DNA from: Arenicola marina
Taxonomy: Eukaryota > Annelida > Polychaeta > Arenicolidae
DNA length: 64,000 nt
Direction: 5' to 3'
Assembly (NCBI GenBank): GCA_964019135.1
Contig: OZ025258.1
Location: 35,498,126 to 35,562,125 of the forward strand
Each line of letters opens with the position of its first letter. Position 1 is the first letter of the stretch. Positions 12,101-23,714 of the stretch are shown here, piece after piece. The position numbers and the translations under genes are program-made. Under the pieces are notes generated by a model. It saw nothing but the letters and a program-made list of their open reading frames with translations. It did no database searches and was not told the origin of the DNA.

Positions 12101-15100
12101 GCACCACTAGCTACGGGCCAATTGCCCTGTCGGTCAATTAATTACCTTGCAATCTGACACCGTAATTAACACAATATATGTGTCATGTTCATATTGCTTA
12201 TCTTGATTGTTCGCCGTGATACCAGCTAAAGAATAGCACCTGATATCCTATGAACGCGACCAGTATAACTTTTAGCTGTGACTTTCAAGGCGGAGGAACC
12301 AGGGAAGGTCACACCCCACGTGCTGCGTTCGTCACGTGGTCCTTGTATCACGTGGTTTGTTCGTCGCGTTCACGTGTTTTCATCTATATAGTATTTCACT
12401 TTCGACCTCACACATCCACAATGTGTTTGTTCGCCTACGGAGTCATCTAATACATCTACCGATTGAGGCTGAGGCCAGTCAAGACAGCACCACATTTCGT
12501 CTCAGAGATCTGGTGTGATTATCGGCGGATATGGCATAAGACGGTATTATCGCCCATGATGACGCGGAGTACTGTATTTCTGTAATCAAACAAATTGTCA
12601 CGCACCATTTCAGAGCAAGTCAACTAGTTCCAGGAATGCTGATTTGCCAGGAGTTAATTTATTTAGTTCCAAGCGTGTTCGAAGCACCATCCGCAATATA
12701 TCGCGCGACGAACATGTCACCGGGAGTGTGGTAAGGATTTAGTTCCCACCAGTGAATGAGATGTATTACAACAGCGAAGTGGGAGCCATCGCCCCGAACC
12801 CTTGGCCCTTCGGGGACAGACATGATGATAACAGCGGTGGTAGCGGGGCAGACTCCGGGGTCGACTCTCGGCTCTTCTCCCCGGGGCCAGGGGACCCAGG
12901 ATACAGCGGTGGGGAGGAGGTCCAGTCCCCACCTCGCGGGGGCACCGTGGCCATGACAACCCGAGAAATAGCGACGCGAGAGGAGCTCACCACAGGGACA
13001 AGTCGTCAAGGAGACGGCAACGCGGCTGGGGTGCCAGGTAGCCCGGTAAGGGACAGCGCGACAGGGAGGAGACCCCCCAAACCCAGCCACTCCTATATCG
13101 CGCTGATATCCATGGCCATTCTAGAGTCTCCGTCCCAGCGATTGCTGCTGGGGGATATATACAGCTTCATCGCGCGAAAATATCCGTTCTTTAACGCTCT
13201 GGAGACACGCTCGTGGAAAAACAGCGTTCGCCACAACCTCTCGCTGAACGAGTGCTTTGTGAAGTTCGGGAGGGCGGATAATGGGAAGGGACACTTCTGG
13301 GCCATCCACCCGGCTTGCCTGGACGACTTCCGGCGCGGGGACTTCCGTCGACGCCAAGCCCGCAGGCGGGCCAAGCGAAGCGGCGAACTGGCGCGATGGA
13401 GCCCCGGCCCAGAACATGCCTGGTCGCCCTCCCACGCTATCCACGGGTTGCCCCAGCAACCTTACTCAGCACCATTGCCTATACTACCAGAGGGATATCA
13501 GTCCGTATCTTCGCCATACCCATTTCCTAATCCCTACCGACCCGCGCCGCTGCCGTCGGTTCTCCACGATAATCCCCTGCCTCACTTGACGCCGCAGCCT
13601 CCCACGGCAATTGGATTGCTACCGGGGTATTGTTATCGTGGGTATCCGTCACCCAGCATCTACGGCGGACTGGTAAACCCGACATCGCAATCAGTTCTCC
13701 ATCGATCGGAGGGGCTCGACCCTCACGACGCCCAGGTAACACCCCGCACATCCCCTGGAGCCAATGCTTGTCATCACCTCGCGATGTATCCACACTATTC
13801 AGCTCCCCAAGGAGGAGCGCCATCTACTGAGAACTGCTCGAAGCTGGATAATGCTGGCGACACATGGCACTGGTCGGCTGCTCATTTGGTTCCTTCTGTT
13901 GCCGGATATACTCTATTGGACAGTTAGTTTCAGTGTGATATTCCTTCCACGTAAGCTATTGCATCTGTGTAGACACCTAATCCATTCAAGTTATTTGTGC
14001 AACATTTATACAAATTACATCTCTACCCCAATAAATAAAAAATAAAAACATTTTCATCTTTTACAGCGTTTCATTATTGAAGTATTTGAAATAAGACCGT
14101 CGGTTCTTGGTCTATTGAAAATGAGAATGATCAGAGTTAACCAGTCATCAAAATCCCTCCCGATGAGCCCCCACCACGCTGTCAGTGCCCTCCCCTCCAA
14201 CCGATCTCCACCCGCTCTCATGGACGGCGCAGTATTTCAAGCGTTGCAATAGCCCCATTTTCAATGTCTTCTTAATATTATTTTGGTCTTCGAAAATTAT
14301 CAAGATGGCGTCATCGCATGGCAACAATTGTGTGGCCAATAAAGCATTCGATATGTTGCCATCTATGTAAATGAAAATCTTCTGCATTTGAATGACCTGG
14401 AAATGTTGTAGTTACCACCTTCGGCAAACTTAATTTCACTAATTGGGAAACACCTAATGTACAATGCAAATGGTTTGGTGATAAACCATCTGTAAATATA
14501 ACCCTTGGTTTTCTTTGTTATCTTTATGCCTGATTACTCTAACAGTACATGAGATGGATGCGACAGGCAAACCATGCCATGTCATGATCATTCGGGAGTG
14601 CTCTGTGTTATCTGCATTTCATCATCGACCGCCGATCTATACAGCAACATTACCGAAACTCAACACTGTCCTACCATACAAGCTCTATGAATAAAAAAAC
14701 ACGGATAAATATAGAATCAACATAGGCCGTAAGTAGTAGTGCACAAAACGAACGAGGGACACATGAGCCTAGAAAAAGACTAGGTACTGCTGGTTTCTTG
14801 GACTTTATAACGGGGAGCCGTGGATATTAAGTGGAGCGCACTCCACCCCAGCAGCTTGCCATTAGCGCCAATTAACGCTACCGGCGGAACCCACTTTATA
14901 TACGCTATGGAGAGGCCGATAATGAATAATAATAATGAATAACTAATAATTAACTTACCCGTGGCCTTGCGTATCAAGGGCAGAAAGGCCTTGGTCACCC
15001 GGACCAGGCCCAGTTGGTTGACGGCCACCAGCCGCTCGTACTGTGCCATCGTGGTCAGCTCGGCGTCACAGAGCGTGTTGATGGCAGCATTATTAACCAG

Positions 15101-17068
15101 ACCCCACAGCTCTAGTAGCGTGAGATAGTAGCGTGAGAGAAACAGATGGGTACACTAGCGCCATTATACGATCCTCTTTAATTAATGTCCATCTCTGTGG
15201 TGTGTTCGGAATATTCCCCCTGATCGCTGGGACTGGGAGACATGACATTAGCTGCTGTTTTAGGCCGTGTTTATGCACACAAGGGCTAAGTGGGCCCAGA
15301 AACCTCGGGGAACGATGCGCTATGAAAGGATAAAATATGGCCTTATTAGGTGACTGGGGGCCGGATGCGAACCCATGCAGGACCTTGAGCTGCGGCCTAA
15401 TGCAAATATGTTTTTCGCAATTAGGAAATATTAACAATTTCAATAAAACCTATTTGAGGGATATGACAGTTTTCAAGCTTGTTACGACAATGTTATGCAT
15501 ACGGCACCTGAGTTCGGGTCATAGATAGGATTTTCGATCATGATAAGTTCCCGTACTTTATCTGTCCCACATGCACGGATGCAACCTTAAGGTGGCCGCA
15601 AATCCGATGTGACGTATGGAATGCAATATAACAACTGTGGCAGCCCGCCAATTTTTATTATCCGCCCGATATATCCGCCATTATCATAGATGAGGGCACA
15701 TACCGTTAGTATGCCTTACATTTAAGAGCCGTTGTACATCAGTAAAACAAAGGCTTTGATTAATATTATGTATATATAACACATAGCGAAAGGACAAAAT
15801 AAAGCGTGGAGATGACACGCACCTGTCTTCCCTATGAACTTCTTGACAGCGGTCACGCCATCCTTGACCTGTTTGTCATCGGTCACGTCCATCTGAAGCA
15901 CGTGCAGATTTGGTGACGTCATCGCTTTTAGTGCCCTGGCGCCTTTACCACTACCATCCAGGCACCCGGCAAAGACCACCACACCCATGGCCGCCAAGGT
16001 CTTCGCAAGGTCATGGCCCAGACCTGAGGATAGATGTGGAAACGTCGGTTTTGGTTTTATATAGTAAATTATATCATCCTATAATTATTTAAATTACATT
16101 TATGTTATCAAAGTAAATGTACCATGATGTGTGGCTCATTGCATGCGTTATTTAGAAGTGAACTAGAGAGATTTTCACTAAAGTGACACGGATACATTTT
16201 CTTGATATTGATGTGAGCTTGACCTGCCCTATATAGTAGTTTTTGACGGCAAGTAAGCCGTGCTTTATATGTTGGTATAAAACTTCTTCCGCTTCAGGCG
16301 CACTGAACTTTTGTAACCACGAAGCCAGTGTCGATTATGTCGAAGTTAGCACGGCTATTATTTCACCAAATTGTACAAAGTTTATTTGAAAAGGCATCGC
16401 CATCGAGTATGTGCGATATGGTGAATCATGTTAAGTTAAATATTATTAGACTTTTACAGGTTTTAAGATACGTCCGGCTTGATATATACCCATATTTGTA
16501 TGCACTATTTTCATCGTTGAAATTCAGAAAATATTTCAATATTTCACTGGGGAGACCACATGAATAATTGATGGTCAATTGCACACATTCGTGAAGATAT
16601 TGCGTCGACTCCCGCAGTGAAGATTTGAACGATTATTTTTGCGCTAGACAAGTCCGAAAATGCCAGAACCTGGCGGGGAAACGCTCTGTGGACAGCGTTA
16701 GCATGTTATGAACAGCTTGGAGTCACTTCCGGTCACTCACCCGTGTCACATCCGGTAATAACAACCGCCCTGCCCTCTGGCGATAGCTTCTCCTTGGTGG
16801 GGTCTGACGTCACCTTGCGCGAGGTTGCCATGACGACGATCACGACCCCCACCGCCACCCCGGGTGTGGGGCTTCTAATGAAGACTAGGAGCCCGAGAAC
16901 GGCCACAGCGGCAAGGAGGAGGTGACGGCGTATGAAGACACCCAAGTCCTCCGTCTCACCCTCAGGGCCTCCATCCCTCCCTGAACCCTCGTCCTTCTTA
17001 GAGTTACCCTCTGGGGAAGACGCATCAAGTCCTTCTGGGCACCACATTACAATTGACATTAATTGCAT
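9137..17068 (-). CDS. SDR9C-type short-chain dehydrogenase, BDH1/HSD17B2-like, probable pseudoenzyme
   Basis: Six exons on the minus strand join in frame with GT-AG borders: 17068-16741, 16023-15823, 15111-14959, 10578-10394, 10034-9798 and 9262-9137 (TAG), 409 residues. After an N-terminal extension with two hydrophobic segments comes a Rossmann fold. It has TGCDTGLG at about 105-112 (NAD(P) binding), LVNNAA at 181-186, the catalytic-type VNQLG asparagine and the VEPGNF block. Blocks match human BDH1 and HSD17B2, which oxidise 3-hydroxybutyrate or 17-beta steroids, with HSD17B2 membrane-bound. Tyr248 of the active site is kept, but the Ser expected 13 residues before it is Asp235 and the Lys expected four after it is Gln252 (motif YTMTQ). 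The frame and all splice sites are intact, so I infer an expressed protein with lost or altered catalysis. The start is the first ATG after an in-frame TAG; later in-frame ATGs are possible. The third intron contains FoxQ2. Confidence 0.88.
9263..9797. other. Dehydrogenase last intron with poly-C tract
   Basis: A C-rich run (about 9596-9655) interrupts otherwise AT-rich sequence. No other feature is seen. Confidence 0.4.
10579..12300. other. Dehydrogenase intron 3, left part; short C-rich duplication
   Basis: Contains poly-C tracts (about 10868-10880 and 12010-12025). Two diverged copies of a roughly 150-bp segment lie at about 11823-11935 and 11981-12105, sharing GGTCACA, CCACCCCGAGGCGTC-like and ACAGTC words. 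No coding feature is recognised; an open frame on the minus strand at 11715-11999 overlaps this low-complexity DNA and is not supported. Confidence 0.4.
12317..12391 (+). promoter_or_regulatory. Candidate FoxQ2 promoter: four CACGTG boxes and a TATA box
   Basis: CACGTG occurs at 12317, 12333, 12349 and 12371, the first three at an exact 16-bp spacing. CTATATAG follows at 12384-12391. This is about 360 bp upstream of the FoxQ2 ATG on the same strand. CACGTG is the palindromic E-box bound by bHLH-ZIP proteins of the USF/MITF/MYC type. That it drives FoxQ2 is inferred from position only. Confidence 0.5.
12752..13927 (+). CDS. foxQ2: Forkhead transcription factor FoxQ2
   Basis: A single uninterrupted frame of 391 residues. 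The forkhead DNA-binding domain spans about residues 110-203, starting KPSHSYIALISMAIL, with recognition-helix sequence NSVRHNLSLNECFVK. The continuation NGKGHFWAIHPACLDDF and the basic tail GDFRRRQARRR are hallmarks of the FoxQ2 class. The N-terminal 105 residues are Gly/Ser/Pro-rich and the C-terminal 190 are Pro/Tyr/His-rich, as in many FoxQ2 proteins. I did not see a clear EH1 repressor motif. FoxQ2 is known in cnidarians, echinoderms and amphioxus as a regulator of anterior/animal-pole identity. The gene is intronless and lies wholly inside the third intron of the minus-strand dehydrogenase gene. The first ATG is taken; a second in-frame ATG lies three codons later. Confidence 0.93.
   Translation: MNEMYYNSEVGAIAPNPWPFGDRHDDNSGGSGADSGVDSRLFSPGPGDPGYSGGEEVQSPPRGGTVAMTTREIATREELTTGTSRQGDGNAAGVPGSPVRDSATGRRPPKPSHSYIALISMAILESPSQRLLLGDIYSFIARKYPFFNALETRSWKNSVRHNLSLNECFVKFGRADNGKGHFWAIHPACLDDFRRGDFRRRQARRRAKRSGELARWSPGPEHAWSPSHAIHGLPQQPYSAPLPILPEGYQSVSSPYPFPNPYRPAPLPSVLHDNPLPHLTPQPPTAIGLLPGYCYRGYPSPSIYGGLVNPTSQSVLHRSEGLDPHDAQVTPRTSPGANACHHLAMYPHYSAPQGGAPSTENCSKLDNAGDTWHWSAAHLVPSVAGYTLLDS
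14030..14035 (+). terminator. Polyadenylation signal for FoxQ2
   Basis: AATAAA about 100 bp after the FoxQ2 stop codon, followed by further A-rich sequence. Confidence 0.6.
14046..14958. other. Dehydrogenase intron 3, right part, nothing recognised
   Basis: AT-rich intron sequence after the FoxQ2 gene. No exon, repeat or RNA feature is recognised. Confidence 0.4.
15112..15822. other. Dehydrogenase intron 2, nothing recognised
   Basis: No repeat or coding feature is seen; open frames on both strands here have no family resemblance. Confidence 0.4.
16024..16740. other. Dehydrogenase intron 1, nothing recognised
   Basis: AT-rich intron with canonical donor at 16740 and acceptor at 16024 on the minus strand. 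No other feature is recognised. Confidence 0.4.
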
Positions 17069-17879
17069 CTACTCTCTTTAATAACTAATAACTATAACTG
17101 AACTCGTCACTAAAATAACTGTTAAGTTTTAAGTTTAGACCCCTGCTGCGTTGTTGGACTCATAACTTGCATCGTTTACTGGATATTGCCAATGGGTGAA
17201 CAGTTGGCCCACAAAACTTTGCATGACAAAACAAATTCCTTGCGCATTATATGACAACTATCAACACGTGTAAGATGTGAAGACTTACCGGCCATGTCTG
17301 TCAGTGGTAATCCGAATGTGATTAGCTTAGGTGTCCCAATAAATAGTTTTAATGATATTTTCAAAATCAACCGAAGTTATCCCCTTTTATGCAAATGCTA
17401 TTGCTCTATTTTTCTACGTCTTGCGCACTGCAAACTCGAGAAACAAATTTGAGAGAGCTGTAATATTACAACAGAGGCTGATGAGCCTAAATTTAATCGC
17501 CACTGACTCGCTGTTGAGCACACCGGCCATGAGTCGCTCTTTGGCCTCCCTTATCTGGGCGATTTGATTACAAAGCCCATGTGATATCCACGACTCACGA
17601 TGTCCCTCTAATTGAGTGGCTTAGGCTGCTGACTTACTCGGCGATAGCGCCGCGCGGGCAGGATAAGGATGAAGCCGACCTCACTGTCATCGCCTCAAGC
17701 GTTGCACTTCAAGCGTTGTAATGATAAGCAGGGGATTATAATTCTGTCACTAAACGGCTTATTATAGAAGCACGTTGCTAAAAGGAGCGTTTCTAATGCG
17801 GGGATTTGTGTTAGCCAGTGGATAATCGATGACTGGAGTAAAGGGAGTAAGCATTGGACATCATGTATTTCTTGCAAAT

Positions 17880-18135
17880 AAATGATGTTTTGGTGCCTGA
17901 GAGAGCGGATATTTGTGATGAAAAAGATACCTCTTATAGAGGGGACATTTATAATGAAAAAAATGTCCCTATGGTACAGTGGATATTTCAAAACTTGCAA
18001 CCAGGGTCGGAGGGGGGGTGGGGGCTCTGAAAATGTGCGTTAATAAAGCAGGTTGCCCCGAAAATATACCCCTGCCGAGCGGATTTTGACATTGAAAAGG
18101 GGCGGGGTCTTCACCGTGGATCCCCTCCCCCCCCC
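17880..18135. repeat. Dispersed repeat family B, copy 1
   Basis: Shares ordered words with 39530-39815 (GCCTGAGAGAGCGG, GATGAAAAAGATA, the GCGGATTTTG/ACGGATTTTG block, GGGCGGGG then a CACCG/TACCGCGGA block). An antisense relative lies at about 35275-35400. It contains poly-G and poly-C tracts. No terminal repeats or frames identify its class. Confidence 0.5.
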
Positions 18136-19635
18136 CAAACCCAGAACTATATTTAGTATCCCCCCCCCCCCACCGCGAGCTTCCCTTTCAACCGCTTTAA
18201 ATTTGGCTAGCCTGGTGCCGCGGCTAGTGTGAGTCTGGACGTCAACCAATGCTACCGACATATATCGCATGGCGACGCCAGTAGTGTTCGTTGCGTCCAG
18301 ACTTGCAAACAAGCGGAAGTGAGCTGGATGATGCCATAGGACTTTTTAGATCATGTTAAACGCTTGACCCTTCTACCTATCAGCTTGTTGCCGGACGGTC
18401 AAGGTTACTGAGCTGAGTTAGGAGCTGAAACTTGGAACACCTGCCTTGATGCCGGCCAAACTATTGTGTCCCGGCTACCACAAAACGAACACTGCCGCCG
18501 GCGTTATACTACTCCCTTATTGGCTCATGCTAGTTTTCCAGGGACGCCTCTATCAAACTTCCTTGGGTGAGTTCGGATATGCTACCTGTGTAATCGGCGC
18601 AGATATTTGGAGCATGCGCATTCATACTTTCCGCTCATATGTGGATGAAGATAAACCAAACGCAAAATCCGCGGTCCGCATGAATGTTGCACTTGCCGAA
18701 GTGCACAAATCATGATGATCATTACACAGTACCATAAAATCAATCAACCGATACGTGATGTGTTCATTATTTTATTCTCGTTGTTTTAATACTATTTACA
18801 CATTTGTTGCAGGTCGAAATACTACTTTATATATATTTTACGTATTGTAGGCCTGGACGCCATGGTGGAAATACTCGTGATCCTCATCTGGGGGAGTAAG
18901 GTCCGGGAGTAAAATGTACAACGTGACTGCTCTATTGGACCACAATTTCCGTGTTCGGGTCTTGACTCCGCGGATTCCGACTACTCTGCTCGCACACACG
19001 AACTTACCCTTTGACTTTTTCTTATGGGGCGCTGTAGCGGATTTAGTTAAGGCTGACAGTTCGCGCGGTTCACTATGGCAAGCTGACTGTCCATATATAA
19101 ATAGGGCACCTTGCCACATTCATTATAACAAGTTCAATATCGTGTTGCCCATGGACATCATCGATCGATGGATCGTGCGCTATAATGTGCTAAAAGCGTG
19201 TATCGCAATGGGCCATGTTAAGTTGGGTTCATAAAGCTATCATGTCGTATGGAAGAATGTGACCGGTTGGTTTCCGAATTCAGTTGTCCGTCTAGTGCAA
19301 TGCCGTCCTGTGTCTATCATGCGAACCATTCAAAGTCACGCATACCTAAAGGGAGACTTTTATAGTTTACCAGCTATTAGACAATGCTTCATGTGGTTTG
19401 CATGGCATGCTGCACCGAAATAGAAATTTGGATTGTCGTCAAATACGAAATCGGACAAAATATTATCAATAACATATTACGTTACAGACATAGGGCGACT
19501 ATTAGTACAAACACAGGTCATTGGACTAAAAGAAACAAAAACGTATATCAGATTACGTTAATATGTACGCGCTATGTTTTATGTATACTGATTGCAGTTT
19601 AGTTAATTAGACAGAATTAAGGTAAGCCGCTGGGT
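18136..19635. other. Intergenic, nothing recognised
   Basis: Open frames at 18446-18715 and 18914-19234 (+) have no recognisable domain and no clear splice or promoter context. I do not call them genes. Confidence 0.4.
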
Positions 19636-20269
19636 ATAGGGCTGAACAGTTGTCGCGGATTCTATTTCCGGTTTAGGTCTTTTGGGGACCAAAAAAAACG
19701 TGCTCTTAGAAGAGTGCGCATCACGCTGGTGCCTTGCTGCAGCTGCGTGAGGCGCACTAATTGTAGTCAACGTGTGAGTGTTGGGAACTATAATATGGTT
19801 AATGATAATACATTTATCTCTCCATAATGCATGTGGTCCGTTCGATGAAACTGTTAGAAGCGTTGTATTTTGAGGCAAATCATCGATGTTTACATTTCTG
19901 CGACAAACGAAACACTATTGTTCTCGCCTGGTCAGTCCATATAAGGATTGTTGTTACGTAACCATAGATACCGCGCAGACATGCGAGTCATGATGATTAT
20001 TACGTCATACGACATGGAAAACCCCGGGTAGCACATTAGATCGCCTGACACTGACAGTCACTCATGAAGCAGCCGCATTCTGATTTATCAACTCTCTAAC
20101 CGCTTATATATTACATAAATCTTCACGGATGATTATAATTCTGACATGCACAGAACTTCAATGGTTAGTTGTGCCTCCAAGGCCGTTGATGCTAGTCATT
20201 GACGTAGAGCATAAGTATCCCGGTCTCTTGGGATCTCGAAAAGATGCCGTAGTGCCTGTACAGCCCTAT
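19636..20269. mobile_element. Non-autonomous DNA transposon, family A, copy 2
   Basis: The 634-bp element starts ATAGGGCTGAACAG and ends CTGTACAGCCCTAT, and its interior matches the copy at 1522-2235 in reverse orientation. No transposase frame is present. Confidence 0.75.
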
Positions 20270-20518
20270 AGTAACGATTTACAAAAAAAATACGTTGGTT
20301 GAAGAATAATTACGCAAGAGTAAAACTTCGACAAATAAAACACAAGGATTTCTCAGTGGCATTTATTTTCATATAACTACATAAATCACACCAAATGTGT
20401 TCCCGAGCGGAACGCTTGGTGTAGCCGGCAAGTGTGCTTGTGGGCGGGGAGGGGGGGGGGGGCGGCTCACTTAAATTAGCTAAAGAGATAAATGACGAAA
20501 CACCTAACCCTGACCCCA

Positions 20519-20800
20519 TCCCAACCCTGAGCGCAATCTACCCCCTATGCCTAAAACCCTAAAGATGGTAATGACGCGGCCTTGACAGAGCGGGCGGCCC
20601 TTACCCGAAGGGCAGGTGAAGCGGCGGGGTAAAAAAGAGGGTACTTAACCCTGAACCCAACACAACCATGAGCGCAATCTACCCACTATGTCTAAAACCC
20701 TAAAGATGGTAATGATGCGGCCTTGACAGAGCGGGCGGTCCTTACCCGAAGGGCAGGTGAGGCGGGCAAAAAGAGGGTACCTAACCCTACTCCCCCCCAT
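20519..20800. repeat. Two-copy tandem duplication of about 125 bp
   Basis: The segment running from GAGCGCAATCTACC through GATGGTAATGA, CCTTGACAGAGCGGGCGG and CCCGAAGGGCAGGTGA occurs twice in direct orientation with a few substitutions. A poly-G tract (20448-20462) precedes it. Confidence 0.8.
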
Positions 20801-21502
20801 GCAAATTTCATATATATAATAAGAGGAAACAATACAAGAGAAATGGAACGAAAGTATTATGTTTATTACAGATGAATTTTAGTTACGCCTGAAAATATAT
20901 GGTAACAGCTACACACTTTTACCATTGCTTCCATGTCAGGGTTTTTTGACCCAGTTTTCCACTTTCTTATGATATCAAAAGAATCTTACTCAAGCTATTT
21001 ACTGGACTAAAATTTCCATATATCTTAATTTAATAAAATCTAAATTTAAACATGATGCGACAGCTTTAAAAAAAAGCGAAAAAAAGCACATGCATCCAGA
21101 GAATAAAGTGATGCGTATGGTTATTTGGAAAATGAAAATATCATGAAAATAAGGTTGTGCAGAGATAATGACTAGCCAAACTCACTGAGGGCAATAGTTA
21201 AGAATTTAGTTTAGATGAATTTAACAGATGAAGCTTTAGGAAAATTACAGAACAGCAGCTGACTTGCATAACAATTTTGAGCAAACACAATATCAATCTC
21301 CCCCCCCCCTCTCCTCCTGTATTTTTAGTTCATTATGATAACACAAAGTTTGAAATAAAAATCTGACAATCAGCAATTGAAATGGCATACATAACTTTGC
21401 TTATAAGCAATCTGATGTAATATAAATATAGCACCACATGGTATCAGTTAAATATTGGGCACGGAAAACAATTTACGAACTCGAGGGAAAGTCATTTAGA
21501 AA
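20801..21502. other. Intergenic AT-rich, nothing recognised
   Basis: No gene or repeat is recognised. It forms the unique left flank of the tandem duplication that starts at about 21503. Confidence 0.4.
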
Positions 21503-22928
21503 GGGACTCAATGGAAGCATTTTTGAAATAAGGCTTTCTTTAATACATATGAATAAAGTGTACTTATCTTGTTTATTTATGGAAGTTAAAAAATCCACAA
21601 TCATTATTATTTTTAAATGAAACTTGATCATTTGCATGGGCTATAGCAACTTTGTACTTTGTCATCAAAAGAGCCTTGAATTTGAGTCTTGAATTTGTTC
21701 CAAAGAGAGGAGGCTTCTGGTCCAGGGTGCCCCCCCCCCTCCCCCCAACGACCTCTGTTGGGAGACGATGTCTTTTTGCAATGCCGATTGGATACCGTCT
21801 TGGATTTGAACCCGCAAATGCTTGTGTGCACCATCTCCTTTGTAAATCACCGCCAGGAACATTTCAATTTGACCCTCTCCCAACCCTACGCAGTTTCGGA
21901 CCCAGAAAGCGACAGACCCGGGGGCGTAACACCCATGAGCGTGCCCGGGCGGGGGGGTGGGGGGCTTGCAATCTATGACATTCCAAACATGGAAAATTCT
22001 AACAATTTAATTGGATGGGGCTTCTTTACCTACCAGTTTTGTATGAGGACGCAGGGCGAACTCTGGTTTGAGAAATTACGCCTGGAACGCCAGACGAAGA
22101 GTCAGAACCAAAGGACAGACATGGATGTGATGACTGGCACGTTCTGCCATTCTCAGATTTATTCACAGTTATTCAGTGATTCACTCATAAACTTAAACGA
22201 TATTTGCACTGAGACTGTATCACGCAACGAACTACCCCAGTGGGCACACTCTGGTCGGTAAGACGTCCCAAAGACGTCATTTCCATACGTCGGAAACCAG
22301 TCTTCAGGTGGTGGCCATTGAAAGTTTCCCTGAGTGACAGAAAAGCATGTGGCCTTCAACCTCGACCACACCAACACCACCAAATAATTGGGGGCATGCA
22401 TGCAACAGGGTCAGGGCTAAGGTTGAGGCACTTGTAGATACATGTACAAAGGAACCAACAAAGTATCTGATGTTAACGAGGGGAACAGGACTTATGGGTC
22501 CCAATCTCTGTACGAAGGTTCATACACATAAGAACAGATGACGGTTTCATTGGGTATGCTCTAGATATTCATTTCAATTAGCTACTGTGGCTAAACACTT
22601 TCAATTTTCTTTAGCCATACACAGATCCCATTAGCCACATATATGTTGTATTTTTCCCCTCTGTATCACGGCAGGCAATCAGTTTCGCTAAGTCACAGTT
22701 TTTATCGTTGATCGAAAACCAGGCAATTTTTTTCTTTTTGTTAATGTCGCGACACGTATATGGGCCAGTCTTGCGCCCTATACAATTGGCTTTCGCCATT
22801 GGCGATGGGACGAACGGCTAGCGCGCACCCAGGTTTCATAAAAATGGCCCTAGGCTAGTGCCCTATAGCCTAGGGGGTCACAGTATCGAACCACAAACTC
22901 CAGATCGAGAGAGAGGCAGGCCGATCCC

Positions 22929-23003
22929 TTGGCGCATGTGCCCCCAGGCAAGCCTGCTTCTCTAGCCTAGAGAAGCGTGGTTGCCTGGGGGCACTTGCTC
23001 CAA
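22929..23003. mobile_element. 75-bp foldback mini-element, Mutator-like family C
   Basis: An almost perfect palindrome with ends TTGGCGCATGTGCCCCCAGG and its inverse, closing in a loop near TAGCCTAG. It is flanked by near-identical direct repeats GCCGATCCC (22920-22928) and GCCGATTCCC (23004-23013). The ends match those of the 686-bp element at 38254-38939. The 9-10 bp target duplication fits Mutator-like transposons. The RNA would fold like a microRNA precursor. Confidence 0.75.
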
Positions 23004-23100
23004 GCCGATTCCCTGCACTCCCTCCGGCGTTTGCCATTTCACCCGGCGATTGGGCTTCCTGTACTGTAGTGTTCAGGTGGTCCCAGATGGAAGTCCAAAC

Positions 23101-23372
23101 GACGTCTTTTTTTGGACGTCTTGATGACGTGTTAAAAAAGACATCTAAAAGACCTCTTCAGTAAAACGTCGAAGAGACGTGTCGAAAAAGACGTCTAAAA
23201 GACGTCTTCAGTACAACGTCGAAGACACGTGTCGAAAAAGACGTCTAAAAGACGTCTTCAGTAAAACGTCGAAGAGACGTCTCGAAAAGACATCTTCAGT
23301 AAGACGTCGAAGAGATGTGTTCGGTAAGATGTCTTCAGGACGTAGTCACAGAGACGTCTTCAAGGCATTACA
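23101..23372. repeat. GACGTC-rich tandem array, copy 1
   Basis: Degenerate units of about 48 bp built around AAAAGACGTCTTCAGTA and AACGTCGAAGAGACGT. The region is dense in GACGTC palindromes. A frame rich in Lys/Arg/Ser through the array (23179-23406) simply follows from the repeat. Confidence 0.85.
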
Positions 23373-23714
23373 TACAAGTAAATACTTTTCAAGTTGCGCA
23401 AATTGAAATTCATGTGAGGAATTGGTGAAGAGCCCAGAGACAGACCTAAGGGGGGGCGGGGGGGATAGGAGGGTTGCTTGGGAACTTGAGCATACACAGT
23501 AATTGTAAAAGTTGGGTTCTCTGACTAAATACATAGCAAAGATAAAGTTTGTGGCCCAGTGGAGTATCCAAGGGGCGGGGGGGGGGGGGGGTGGGCGGGT
23601 GAACGCTTTTGGCTGGCAAAAAAACCCCGGCTAATATCCTGGCCCCTGGAGCCCTTGCATTCAATTCAATACAAGTAAAACAAAGAAATACATTCAGGAT
23701 ATAATAGGATAATA

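Noticed and set aside
18446-19234. Two open frames of 89 and 106 residues
   Set aside because: No domain, codon pattern or promoter supports them.
21689-22261. 190-residue open frame in duplication copy 1
   Set aside because: It runs through poly-C tracts, has no recognisable domain, and the same region in copy 2 (28841-29229) is frame-broken.
23179-23406. Lys/Arg-rich 75-residue frame
   Set aside because: It follows the 48-bp GACGTC tandem unit and has no other support.
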